IMG/VR virus record: IMGVR_UViG_3300044846_000832
Location: 1-41,792 of that record
DNA length: 41,792 nucleotides
From: a virus
Reading direction: 5' to 3' (one strand)
In this document: positions 8,061 to 15,718 of the stretch, piece after piece
How the letters are laid out: each line of letters opens with the position of its first letter
Position numbering within the stretch: the first letter of the stretch is position 1
Position numbers and translations under genes: made by a program
The notes under the pieces: generated by a model
The model's input: only the letters and a program-made list of their open reading frames with translations
What the model was told of the DNA's origin: nothing
Databases searched by the model: none

Positions 8061-8279
8061 ATGAAGATCAGGATCCTGCACGACACTGTTGCTGGTGGTC
8101 AGTCGGTCAAGGCCGGCGATGTGGTGGAGGCCTCAGCGGCTGACATTCGCTACCTGGTGGCAGTGCAGAAGGCGGAGCTGGTGACTGAGCCCGAGCCCGC
8201 ACCCGAGCCTCAGGAGGCTCCCAAACGCAAACCCCGCACCAAGGTGACCACCGATGGCGATCTACCAGCAGACGATTGA
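8061..8279 (+). CDS. Small head protein, possibly FI-like
   Basis: A 72-residue protein of unknown function. Residues 1-40 look like a small beta-rich fold (KIRILHDTVAGGQSVKAGDV), followed by a Glu/Pro-rich segment and a basic, then acidic, tail. It lies directly after the capsid gene, where lambda has FI, a small acidic head-maturation protein, but there is no clear sequence match. It overlaps the next gene by 26 bases in another frame. Confidence 0.7.
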   Translation: MKIRILHDTVAGGQSVKAGDVVEASAADIRYLVAVQKAELVTEPEPAPEPQEAPKRKPRTKVTTDGDLPADD

Positions 8280-8643
8280 GAAGCTGCAGCACTTCCCGCT
8301 GCACCCCGTGGCGCAGGAAACTGCCACCTTCACCGGTGCGACCACCAACATCGCCGACCTGCTCGAGTTCGACGGCGAGATCCAGGTGATCCTCGACGCT
8401 GGCGCAGCTGGTGGCTCCGGCACCATGACCGGCAAGATCCAGCACAGCGACACCACCACCGGCGGCGACTTCTCCGATGTCACCGGCGGCGGCTTCACTG
8501 CTGTGGCACAGGCCGCCAGCAAGCAGGTGATCACGCTGAACCGCGATGAGCTGAAGCGTTACATCCGCTTCGTCGGCACCATCGCCTCCAGCGGCACCAC
8601 CACCTACTCCGTGCAGGGCTACGGCCTGAAGAAGTACGGCTGA
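8254..8643 (+). CDS. Small head protein, possible capsid decoration protein
   Basis: A 129-residue protein, mostly beta-prone and rich in Thr and Gly, with no recognised domain. Its position between the capsid and head-tail joining genes, and a pattern of alternating hydrophobic residues ending in YIRFVGTI and YSVQGYG, would suit a capsid-decorating or head-stabilising protein. The function is inferred from position. The stop overlaps the next start (TGATG at 8641-8645). Confidence 0.7.
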   Translation: MAIYQQTIEKLQHFPLHPVAQETATFTGATTNIADLLEFDGEIQVILDAGAAGGSGTMTGKIQHSDTTTGGDFSDVTGGGFTAVAQAASKQVITLNRDELKRYIRFVGTIASSGTTTYSVQGYGLKKYG

Positions 8644-8921
8644 TGGCGCTCACCGAGTATCTAAACCTGTTCCTCGACGATTTCGGCGTCAGCTGCACGG
8701 CTGGCGCCGTTTCGGCATTGGGCATCCTCGACATGCCCAGCCAGATCATCTCTGGAGACATGGTGCTGAGCACCGACTACTCGCTGACCGCACGTGCGGC
8801 GGATTTCGGCGGCCTGAAATACGGCGATGCGATCACGGTGGCTGGCGTGGCCTACACGGTGCGCGAGACGCGGCTGATCGACGATGGCGCCTTCGTTGAG
8901 ATCGGACTGCAGAAGGTATGA
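8643..8921 (+). CDS. Head-tail joining protein, FII-like
   Basis: A 92-residue protein. The C-terminal half (KYGDAITVAGVAYTVRETR, then a short acidic turn and EIGLQKV) follows the pattern of lambda gpFII and related head-tail attachment proteins. In those a short N-terminal helix precedes a beta barrel with a Gly-Asp-x-hydrophobic turn. Its place before the tail terminator gene agrees. It overlaps the next start by 4 bases (ATGA). Confidence 0.65.
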   Translation: MALTEYLNLFLDDFGVSCTAGAVSALGILDMPSQIISGDMVLSTDYSLTARAADFGGLKYGDAITVAGVAYTVRETRLIDDGAFVEIGLQKV

Positions 8922-9343
8922 CCACCAAGCGCGAGACGATCCTGGCCGCGGTCCGCACCGCACTCACGGGCACCACTGGCGTGAGCACGCGGATCTACCG
9001 CAGCCGCGTGGAGCCGGTGAGCCGTGCCGAAAGCCCGGCGCTGGTGGTGGAGCCGCTGAGCGACACAGCGGCGCAGAACACAGCGCTGCCGACGCTCGAC
9101 TGGTCGATGATCGTGCGCATCACCGTGATCGTGCGCGGCGCGGTGCCTGATCAGCTCGCTGATCCGATCATCGAAAGCCTGCACAGCAAGGTGATGGCCG
9201 ACCTGACGCTCGGCGGCTACGCAATCGATGTGCAGCCGATCGGTGTCACCTTCAACTTCACAGAAGCGGACGGCGCGGCTGGAGAAATCCAGTGCGACTA
9301 TCGTGTGATGTATCGAACCTCCGTCACAAATCTGGCGAGCTGA
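8918..9343 (+). CDS. Tail terminator protein, gpU-like
   Basis: A 141-residue protein with the outline of a tail terminator: an N-terminal helix (KRETILAAVRTAL), a loop with conserved arginine, beta strands (SPALVVEP, WSMIVRITVIVRG), and a second helix (DQLADPIIESLHSKV). Tail terminators cap the tail tube and join it to the head. The gene directly precedes the tail tube gene, as in lambda (U before V). It starts at an ATGA overlap. Confidence 0.7.
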   Translation: MTTKRETILAAVRTALTGTTGVSTRIYRSRVEPVSRAESPALVVEPLSDTAAQNTALPTLDWSMIVRITVIVRGAVPDQLADPIIESLHSKVMADLTLGGYAIDVQPIGVTFNFTEADGAAGEIQCDYRVMYRTSVTNLAS

Positions 9344-9345
9344 TC

Positions 9346-9522
9346 ATGGCTACGATGGTCGATGAATACTGGGGTCAGGGCGGGACTTACCTGCTGGACT
9401 CCAAAACCGGCAAACGGAAGCTCATCGAGCGGACAGAGCCGGCCACTTCCTCCGAACCCCCCGAAGAGGTAACGAGCAATGCCGCTCCTGAGCCGCAAAC
9501 GCCTGATCCTGGCGAAGACTGA
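9346..9522 (+). CDS. Small protein between tail terminator and tail tube genes
   Basis: A 58-residue protein, acidic and Pro/Glu-rich in its C-terminal half, with an N-terminal DEYWGQGGTYLLD segment. The likely start is ATG 9346, two bases after the previous stop; upstream in-frame codons overlap the terminator gene. It overlaps the tail tube gene by 44 bases in another frame. I do not recognise a family. It may be a tail-assembly accessory protein. Confidence 0.6.
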   Translation: MATMVDEYWGQGGTYLLDSKTGKRKLIERTEPATSSEPPEEVTSNAAPEPQTPDPGED

Positions 9523-10414
9523 AACCACCTACGGGACTGATCCCACTCCGACCGGCTCGGCGAACGCCATCCTGGTGCGGAACCTCGAGATCACCCCGCT
9601 GCAGGCTGACACCGTTACCCGCGACCTGATCCGGCCGTATCTGGGCAACAGTGACCAGCTGCTCGCTCAGACCCGCGTGGAGGTGACCTTTGAGGTTGAA
9701 CTGGCCGGTTCCGGTGCTGCCGGCACTGCGCCTGCCTACGGCCCGGTGCTGAAAGCCTGCGGTCTGTCTGAGACCGTGGTGGCCACCACCAGCGTCACCT
9801 ATGCGCCGGTGAGCGCGAGCTTCAGTTCGGTGACCATCTACTTCCACAACGACGGCATCCGCCACAAGGTGACCGGCTGCCGCGGCACCTTTGAGCTGAA
9901 CGCCGAGGTGGGGCAGATCCCCGTGATCTCCTTCACCATGACGGGCATCTACAACGCTCCCACCGACGAGAGCCTGCCCAGCCCCACCTACGCAAACCAG
10001 GCCGCTCCGCTGATCTTCAAGAACGGCAACACCTCCAACTTCTCCATCTTCAGCTACAGCGGCTGCCTGCAGTCCCTGAACTTCCAGCTGGCGAACGAGG
10101 TGATCTACCGCGAGCTGGTGGGCTGCACGAAGGAGTCGCTGATCGTGAACCGCGCACCGGCTGGTGATGTGGTGATCGAGGCGCCCAGCATCGCCACGAA
10201 GGACTTCTTCGCGATCGCCACGGGATCGAGCACTGGCTCGATCAGCTTCCAGCACGGCGGCACGGCCGGAAACATCGTGACCTTCACGACTGCCCAATCC
10301 GACATCGCCAACCCCAGCTACTCTGACCAGGACGGCATCCAGATGCTGAACCTGCCCTATGTTGCGGTGCCCACCAGCGCCGGCAACGATGAGCTGAGCC
10401 TGGCCTACACCTGA
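9479..10414 (+). CDS. Major tail (tube) protein
   Basis: A 311-residue protein with the look of a siphophage tail tube protein. The N-terminus reads KRLILAKTETTYGTDPTPT, followed by a long beta-rich body, including GCRGTFELNAEVGQIPVISFTMTG-type strands, and a C-terminal extension of about 100 residues. The opening phrase is common in tail tube proteins of Gram-negative phages. It lies directly before the G/GT chaperone pair and the tape measure, the invariant order in long-tailed phages. The C-terminal third may be an added surface domain. Confidence 0.85.
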   Translation: MPLLSRKRLILAKTETTYGTDPTPTGSANAILVRNLEITPLQADTVTRDLIRPYLGNSDQLLAQTRVEVTFEVELAGSGAAGTAPAYGPVLKACGLSETVVATTSVTYAPVSASFSSVTIYFHNDGIRHKVTGCRGTFELNAEVGQIPVISFTMTGIYNAPTDESLPSPTYANQAAPLIFKNGNTSNFSIFSYSGCLQSLNFQLANEVIYRELVGCTKESLIVNRAPAGDVVIEAPSIATKDFFAIATGSSTGSISFQHGGTAGNIVTFTTAQSDIANPSYSDQDGIQMLNLPYVAVPTSAGNDELSLAYT

Positions 10415-10430
10415 TCCACGGAGCTACTGC

Positions 10431-10775
10431 ATGGCTTTTGTTCTCGCTCAAACTGAGAGCTACAGCTGGCCGGTCACTGTCGAGTTCCCCATCGATGGTG
10501 GCCGGTTCGAGAAACAATCCTTCGATGCAGTCTTCAAGCGGCTGCCACAGCAGCGCATCCGCGAGATCTGGGACCTGATCCAGGCCGGTGATCTCAACGA
10601 TGACGAGCTGTGCGCCGAGGTGCTGACCGGTTGGAAGGGCATCCAGGACGCCAAGGGTGAGGAGGTGCGCTTCAGCGAGAAGGCCAAGGCCGACCTGCTG
10701 AACGTGCCTCTAGTCGCCGCGGCCGTGGTGACCGCATGGCTGGAGAGCCTGGCGAAGGGCAAACGAAAAAACTGA
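10431..10775 (+). CDS. Tail assembly chaperone, gpG-like
   Basis: A 114-residue protein between tail tube and tape measure, the position of lambda gpG. It has a beta-rich start and a helical body ending in a very basic tail (KGKRKN). Chaperones of this type coat the tape measure protein during tail assembly. The last sense codons contain a slippery heptamer that allows fusion to the downstream frame. ATG 10431 is used, five bases after an AGCTAC stretch, with a weak ribosome site. Confidence 0.82.
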   Translation: MAFVLAQTESYSWPVTVEFPIDGGRFEKQSFDAVFKRLPQQRIREIWDLIQAGDLNDDELCAEVLTGWKGIQDAKGEEVRFSEKAKADLLNVPLVAAAVVTAWLESLAKGKRKN

Positions 10776-10804
10776 CCGAGGCCGCCGAGCACTGGGCCGG
10801 CGGC
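10766..10804 (+). promoter_or_regulatory. Programmed -1 frameshift site A_AAA_AAC with downstream stem
   Basis: At 10766-10772 the zero-frame reading is cgA AAA AAC TGA, the canonical A_AAA_AAC slippery heptamer, immediately before the gpG stop. After an 8-base spacer, GCCGCC (10781-10786) can pair with GGCGGC (10799-10804). A -1 slip continues in the frame of the next open frame. This is the conserved G/GT arrangement of long-tailed phages; lambda itself uses G_GGA_AAG. Confidence 0.85.
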
Positions 10805-11092
10805 GGCGTCGTTGATGAGTCACAGGATGATGCTGCTGCGTTCGGACTTGATCTGCCCGAGCAGGCCTCATCCGGCGACTTTGAGGTATGGCCTGAGAAC
10901 TGGGATGCGGTGCTGATGTTCCTGCGCATTTCAACGCAGTGGCGCACATCGATGGGCGGGCCGATCGGGCTCGATTACGGCGCTCTGGAATGGCTCTTTA
11001 GACTGTACGAAGTGACGGAGCCGCGCTCCCTCCTGGAGGATCTGCAGATCATGGAAGGCGCGGCACTAACAGCGATGGCAAAGGAGGGTTGA
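10772..11092 (+). CDS. gpT-like extension of the tail chaperone (frameshift product GT; DUF1799-like)
   Basis: About 106 residues read after the -1 slip at 10772, making a GT fusion of about 220 residues with the upstream gene. The region has the pattern WPENWDAVLMFLRISTQWR, then GLDYGALEWLFRL, typical of DUF1799-type chaperone extensions. An ATG at 10736 opens this frame but lies inside gpG without a ribosome site, so independent initiation is unlikely. Making the T part only as a minor fusion is the family norm. It ends four bases before the tape measure start. Confidence 0.8.
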   Translation: MTEAAEHWAGGGVVDESQDDAAAFGLDLPEQASSGDFEVWPENWDAVLMFLRISTQWRTSMGGPIGLDYGALEWLFRLYEVTEPRSLLEDLQIMEGAALTAMAKEG

Positions 11093-11095
11093 TCC

Positions 11096-14000
11096 ATGGC
11101 GATGACCCTCGACACGGCGATCAAGTTCACCGCCAAGCTGGAAGGCTCGGGGCTGGACCAGCTAAAGCGCAGCTTGCAGGGGCTGGCGCAGCAGTCCAAG
11201 ATCACGAAGGTCGCGCTCGGCCAGGCGAACATCGACATCGAGCGGATGGCTCGCGCGGCCGGCAACACCACCGCCGGGCTGCGCACCCACATCGCCGCGC
11301 TGAAGCAGCTGCGCGACAACGTTGACATCAATAGCAAGGCCTACAGCCGGCTGGGCAAACAAATCGATGAGCTGGAGGCCAAGCAGCGCAAGCTGAACGG
11401 CGCCGGGTCGGGCCGTGGCGGCCTGTTTGGCGGCGGCCTTGCCGGCCTCGCGGCGGTTGCTGGCGGTGGGTTGGCGGTTAAGTACATCGCCGACGTGGGG
11501 CTCGAGGCCGAGAGCGCGCAGGTGCGCCTGAAGGCGCTGACCGATGAGTTCGGCGAATACAACGAGGCGCAGGCGGCCGCGGCACGGATCGCGCAGACGC
11601 TGCGCATCAGCACCACCGAGGCGCAGGGCAGCTTCGCCTCGCTCTACGCCTCGCTCCGCCCGACCGGCATCACCATTCAGGAGCTGGAGAAGGCCTTCAT
11701 CGGCTTCTCGGCGGCCGCGCGCAACAGCGGGGCGACGGCGCAGGAAACCAGCAACGCATTGATCCAGCTGAAGCAGGGTCTGGCCTCCGGCGTGCTGCAG
11801 GGTGAGGAACTGCGCTCCATCCGTGAGCAGGCACCACTGGCGGCGCAGGCGATCGCCAAGGAGCTCGGCGTTTCGATCGGTGAGCTGAAGGATCTGGCAG
11901 CCCAAGGGCAGGTCACCACCGACGTGGTGCTGCGGGCACTGGGCAAGCTGCAGGACACGCAGCTCGGCAAGCTGAACGCGCAGTTTCAGACCGGCGCGCA
12001 GGCACTGGCCGATCTGCAGAACGAGCTGCGCCGCACGGGCGAAGGCATCGCCAAGGCCTTCGGACCGGCCGCGATCGCGCTGCTGCGTGGCTTCACCAGC
12101 GCGCTGCAGCGGGTGTCTGATGCGCTGCGGCTGACGGAAGGCTCACAGGAGCGCGAGGCGGACCGGATCCGCGCCACCATCCAGGCGCAGAAGGAAGCCA
12201 GCAAGAAGTTCGGCATCGGCGGCTTCTTCCGCTACGGCTTTGAGATCGACCGCTTCCAGAACCAGCGCGCTGAGGAGCTGTTTGCGCAGTTCCAGGCTGA
12301 GCGGCGCCAGCGCGCGATGGGCTCAATGGGCGACAACCCGACAGCTGACCAGCGCGAGGCGCGTGAGGCCGCAGCAGCCGAGCGTGAGGCGGCTCGCCAG
12401 CGTGCGCGCAAAGAGGCGCTGCAGGACGAACTGAAGATCCGCAAGGACGCAGAGGAGAAGCTGGCGGATGCGGCGCAGCGCAACGCCGAGCAGATCGCCG
12501 ACTTCCAGCGCGAGACGATCAAGCGCGCGATGGAGCTCGAGCGCGATCTTGCCGATGAGCGACTGAAGATCGAGCGGCAGATCGCCGACACGCGCACCAA
12601 GCTGCAGCAGACGCTGGAGGATCGCGCGCTCGAGGCGGAGCGGCAGCGGCTGGCTGCTGCGGGGCTCTCCACCGAGGGCATCGAGACTGCCAAGGAGGTG
12701 AAGGAGATATTCCGCCGCTATGACGAGCAGCGGATCGAGAACGAGCGCGGCGCCGTCGATGCGCAGACCGATCTGCAGCGCCGGCTGGAGGAGTTCAAGA
12801 TCAGCGTGGCCGAAGGCATCGGCAAGCTGCAGGAGGGCTACGCGCGCCAGGTGAGCAACATCCTGCAGGACGCAGGCGAGAAGCTGGCGGAGAAGATGAA
12901 GCAGGGCGCCGAGGCTGCTGCTGCCACGCTCGGCGGCGCAGGTGGTGCAGGTGGTGGGCTCGGGCCGAACCGGCTGATGCCGGGCTCTGTCGGCCGCGGC
13001 CAGCTGAACGCCGGCCAGCTCAAGGCGCTGGCGCTGGCGGCCGGCTTCAACGACCGCGATGCCTCGATCATGGCGGCGATCGCCATGGCCGAGTCTGGCG
13101 GCCGCAGCAACGCGCACAACAACAACGCAGCCACCGGCGACAACAGCTACGGCCTCTGGCAGGTCAACATGCTCGGCCGCATGGGACCGGAGCGGCGGCG
13201 ATCGTTCGGCATCGGCAGCAATGAGGCGCTGTTCGATCCGGCGGTTAACGCCAGCGCCGCGCGCAAGGTGTTCGAGAGCCAAGGCTTCGGCGCGTGGTCG
13301 GTGTTCAAGTCCGGCGCCTACAAGCAGTTCCTGCCGCAGGCCATGCGTGTCAGCGCTGCGCCGATGGCGCCTGCGCTGCCCCCGGCAACCGCTCCGGCCA
13401 TGGCTGGCGTGACGCAGGCGGGTGCCAACCTCAGCGCCGCGCAGGGTGCGCTCGCCAGTCAGCAGCAGCGGCTGAACGAGCTGCAGACCATCACCGCGCT
13501 GGAGCAGAAATACGGCGCGATCACCGATGCGCTCAGCAGCCAGCAGGAGGCGGCCGGCAACAAGCTGCGCGATGAGGTGCGCTATTTCGAGCTGCTGAAG
13601 CAGGGCATCAGTCCCGAGATCGCCAAGCAGCGTGTGGAGCTGGAGGCAACGGCCGCGATCGAGCAGGAGAAGCTGCTGGCGATGGAGGCCGAGCTGCAGG
13701 CGAAGATCGCCACGCTGCCGGTGGAGAGCAGCCTGCGCCAAGAGCTCGAGAAGCAGGTGCAGGCGATCGAGGACCGGCTGAATCTGCAGGGGCAGCTGGT
13801 GAACAAGACCCTCGAGCTGGCCGATGCTGAGCGCAAGGCACGCGAGGAGCGCGAGAGAACGGAGCAGCGCGCCGCTGAGATCAAGGAGCTCTACGGCAAC
13901 ATCAAGAGCACGATCGCGGACGGCATCATCGGCGGCATCGAGGCCACCATCGAAGCAGCGATGACCGGCGCGGACAATCTCGGCGACACGCTGAAGGGCA

Positions 14001-14491
14001 TCGCGTCTGGCGTGCTTAAAGACATTGGCTCCATGTTGCTGCGTTTCGGCATGAAGTCGATCTTTGCCGGCTTCGGCTTCGCCAACGGCGGCGTGATGAC
14101 CTCCAGCGGGCCGGCACCGCTCAAGAAGTATTCCCAGGGCGGCATTGCCAACCGGCCGCAGCTGGCGCTCTACGGCGAGGGCAGCAAGCCCGAGGCCTAC
14201 GTGCCGCTGCCCGATGGTCGCCGCATCCCTGTGGCGCTGCAGGGGCAGGACAAGATGCGCGAGGCCATGGGTGCCGGGCCGACGCAAGGCATGGGTGCCC
14301 CGGTGCTCAATATGAGCTTCCAGAGCACCAACATCGGCGGCGTCGAATACGTCAGCCGCGATCAGCTGGAGGCCGCCATGGCCGAAACCCGGCGCGCTGC
14401 ATCCCGCGACGGTGCGAAGCGTGGAATGACCATGACGCTCGATAAACTGCAGCAGAGCCCGTCCACCCGTACCCGTGTGGGGCTGCGCTGA
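11096..14491 (+). CDS. Tail tape measure protein with lysozyme-like (transglycosylase) domain
   Basis: A 1131-residue protein that sets tail length and probably helps DNA delivery. Residues about 120-290 match the tape-measure N-terminal family pattern (RIAQTLRISTTEAQGSF, LKQGLASGVLQGEELRSI). A long charged coiled coil runs through about 420-610. Residues about 640-750 form a goose-lysozyme/SLT-like domain with the candidate catalytic Glu666 (MAESGG) and SYGLWQVNM, likely a peptidoglycan-cutting module used at entry. More coiled coil follows, then hydrophobic stretches near 930-990. ATG 11096 has a strong AAGGAGG site at 11081-11087. The gene ends overlapping the next start (TGATG). Confidence 0.95.
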   Translation: MAMTLDTAIKFTAKLEGSGLDQLKRSLQGLAQQSKITKVALGQANIDIERMARAAGNTTAGLRTHIAALKQLRDNVDINSKAYSRLGKQIDELEAKQRKLNGAGSGRGGLFGGGLAGLAAVAGGGLAVKYIADVGLEAESAQVRLKALTDEFGEYNEAQAAAARIAQTLRISTTEAQGSFASLYASLRPTGITIQELEKAFIGFSAAARNSGATAQETSNALIQLKQGLASGVLQGEELRSIREQAPLAAQAIAKELGVSIGELKDLAAQGQVTTDVVLRALGKLQDTQLGKLNAQFQTGAQALADLQNELRRTGEGIAKAFGPAAIALLRGFTSALQRVSDALRLTEGSQEREADRIRATIQAQKEASKKFGIGGFFRYGFEIDRFQNQRAEELFAQFQAERRQRAMGSMGDNPTADQREAREAAAAEREAARQRARKEALQDELKIRKDAEEKLADAAQRNAEQIADFQRETIKRAMELERDLADERLKIERQIADTRTKLQQTLEDRALEAERQRLAAAGLSTEGIETAKEVKEIFRRYDEQRIENERGAVDAQTDLQRRLEEFKISVAEGIGKLQEGYARQVSNILQDAGEKLAEKMKQGAEAAAATLGGAGGAGGGLGPNRLMPGSVGRGQLNAGQLKALALAAGFNDRDASIMAAIAMAESGGRSNAHNNNAATGDNSYGLWQVNMLGRMGPERRRSFGIGSNEALFDPAVNASAARKVFESQGFGAWSVFKSGAYKQFLPQAMRVSAAPMAPALPPATAPAMAGVTQAGANLSAAQGALASQQQRLNELQTITALEQKYGAITDALSSQQEAAGNKLRDEVRYFELLKQGISPEIAKQRVELEATAAIEQEKLLAMEAELQAKIATLPVESSLRQELEKQVQAIEDRLNLQGQLVNKTLELADAERKAREERERTEQRAAEIKELYGNIKSTIADGIIGGIEATIEAAMTGADNLGDTLKGIASGVLKDIGSMLLRFGMKSIFAGFGFANGGVMTSSGPAPLKKYSQGGIANRPQLALYGEGSKPEAYVPLPDGRRIPVALQGQDKMREAMGAGPTQGMGAPVLNMSFQSTNIGGVEYVSRDQLEAAMAETRRAASRDGAKRGMTMTLDKLQQSPSTRTRVGLR

Positions 14492-14880
14492 TGGCTGAGC
14501 AGTTTCCCCGGATCAAACCGACCACCCGAGCCTTCAAGCTCGGCACCTTCCCGGTGAAGACCTACCGGGCGCTGTCGGGTGCGACCGTGAAACGCGCCTT
14601 CGGCAGCCGTCCCAGCGGATTTGAGTTGCAGCTCGGATTCGACAACATCCCGGACGCCACCACCGAGCAGCTGCTGGCGCACTACAACGGCTCGAGCGGT
14701 GGCTTCGATCGCTTCACCCTGCCCGCTGACTTGTTCGCCGGCATGACCACCACGCTGCGCGGCTACATCCAGGCACCGACCAGCATCCGCTGGGAATATG
14801 CCGGGCCGCCTGAGGTGCAGTCGGTCTACACCGGCCGCAGCCGCGTCTCAATCACCCTCATCGGCGAGCTCGACTTCTGA
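14491..14880 (+). CDS. Minor tail protein, gpM-like
   Basis: A 129-residue beta-rich protein just after the tape measure, where lambda has gpM, the first tail-tip component. Segments KRAFGSRPSGFELQLGF and IRWEYAGPPEVQSVY are typical of short tail-tip proteins that report a conserved tryptophan-containing strand near the C-terminus. It is coupled on both sides by TGATG overlaps. The specific assignment rests on gene order. Confidence 0.68.
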   Translation: MAEQFPRIKPTTRAFKLGTFPVKTYRALSGATVKRAFGSRPSGFELQLGFDNIPDATTEQLLAHYNGSSGGFDRFTLPADLFAGMTTTLRGYIQAPTSIRWEYAGPPEVQSVYTGRSRVSITLIGELDF

Positions 14881-15344
14881 TGACCGAGATCCGCATCTGC
14901 CAGTTCTTTAAGCTGCAGACGACCGATGGGGTCACGCACCGCTACCAGAACTACTTCGTGGGGCAGAACGCCAGCCTGCAGAGCGAAAGCTACGCCTTCG
15001 CGCCATTTCGCGCCGAGGGTGCGCTGGCCACGCTGAACGGCGAGAACGCGCAGCTGCAGGTGCTGTTCCCGCATGTGGACTTCGCGCTGGTGCTGGTGGA
15101 GCGCGGCAACGGCAACCGCCTCAGCGAGCTGACGCTCACCACCGCCTGGCTGAACGCTGCCGGCGCGATCACCAACACCGCCACCGACTATTACATCGGC
15201 CTTGGCGCCAGCTTCAGCGAGACCACCATCGAGCTGCGCTTCCGCTCGGCGATCGACAGCGTGGGCTCCAGCTTTCCCGGCCGCAGCTTCACCCGCGACA
15301 TGGTGGGACCGCTGCCGCTCAACTCGGAGCTCTACCTGCGATGA
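14880..15344 (+). CDS. Minor tail protein, gpL-like (DUF1833/DUF2163-type)
   Basis: A 154-residue protein in the lambda gpL position of the tail tip block. It starts with strand-rich sequence (ICQFFKLQTTDGVTHRY) and ends with FPGRSFTRDMVGPLP, a pattern resembling tip proteins of the DUF1833/DUF2163 type. In lambda gpL binds an iron-sulfur cluster through cysteines; here only one cysteine (Cys8) is visible, so such a cluster is not expected. It overlaps the next gene by 4 bases. Confidence 0.65.
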   Translation: MTEIRICQFFKLQTTDGVTHRYQNYFVGQNASLQSESYAFAPFRAEGALATLNGENAQLQVLFPHVDFALVLVERGNGNRLSELTLTTAWLNAAGAITNTATDYYIGLGASFSETTIELRFRSAIDSVGSSFPGRSFTRDMVGPLPLNSELYLR

Positions 15345-15718
15345 ACGACCTGGTGGGTCTCGGCTACGGCTGGGGACACCGGCCGGGCGATGGCAGCGGG
15401 CTCACCGACTGCTTCCAGCTGGCGTGCGAGGTGCGCGACCGGCTGGGGCTCACCAGCTACCGCGACCGCTTCCAGTGGGTCTACAGCGATTGGAACGAGG
15501 AGACGTTCCCGCGCTCGATGATCGTGCGCTGGGTGCTCGAGCACGGCAGTCCGCTGAAGCGCCCGCAACGTGGCGCGGTGGCACTGCTGCCGGCCGGTGG
15601 TGGCACAGCGCTTGGCACCTACCTCGGCCGGGCGCTGCTGTTCATCGGGCCGGGGCAGAATGTGGTTCAGGCGCCGCTGCCTGATGGCGTGGCGCGCTAC
15701 TTCTGGATGGATCGATGA
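15341..15718 (+). CDS. NlpC/P60-like tail tip protein (gpK position), probably catalytically altered
   Basis: A 125-residue protein with the outline of a C40 (NlpC/P60) peptidase. The Cys box is GLTDCFQLACEV (Cys about residue 27), followed by a RGAVALLPAG segment equivalent to the usual pGDlvff strand. In the family the next strand carries the catalytic His (HvgiYlG); here it reads TALGTYLGRALLF, with no His. The domain may therefore be a structural relic, or use another residue. In lambda the gpK C-terminal half is such a domain and sits in the tail tip. Coupled by ATGA overlaps on both sides. Confidence 0.75.
   Translation: MNDLVGLGYGWGHRPGDGSGLTDCFQLACEVRDRLGLTSYRDRFQWVYSDWNEETFPRSMIVRWVLEHGSPLKRPQRGAVALLPAGGGTALGTYLGRALLFIGPGQNVVQAPLPDGVARYFWMDR

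Noticed and set aside
10736-10771. ATG 10736 as an independent start of the gpT-like frame
   Set aside because: It lies inside gpG with no ribosome site, and the A_AAA_AAC site explains expression of the frame better.
12323-14287. 654-codon leftward open frame across the tape measure gene
   Set aside because: Antisense shadow with low-complexity composition; the plus strand encodes a recognisable tape measure protein.
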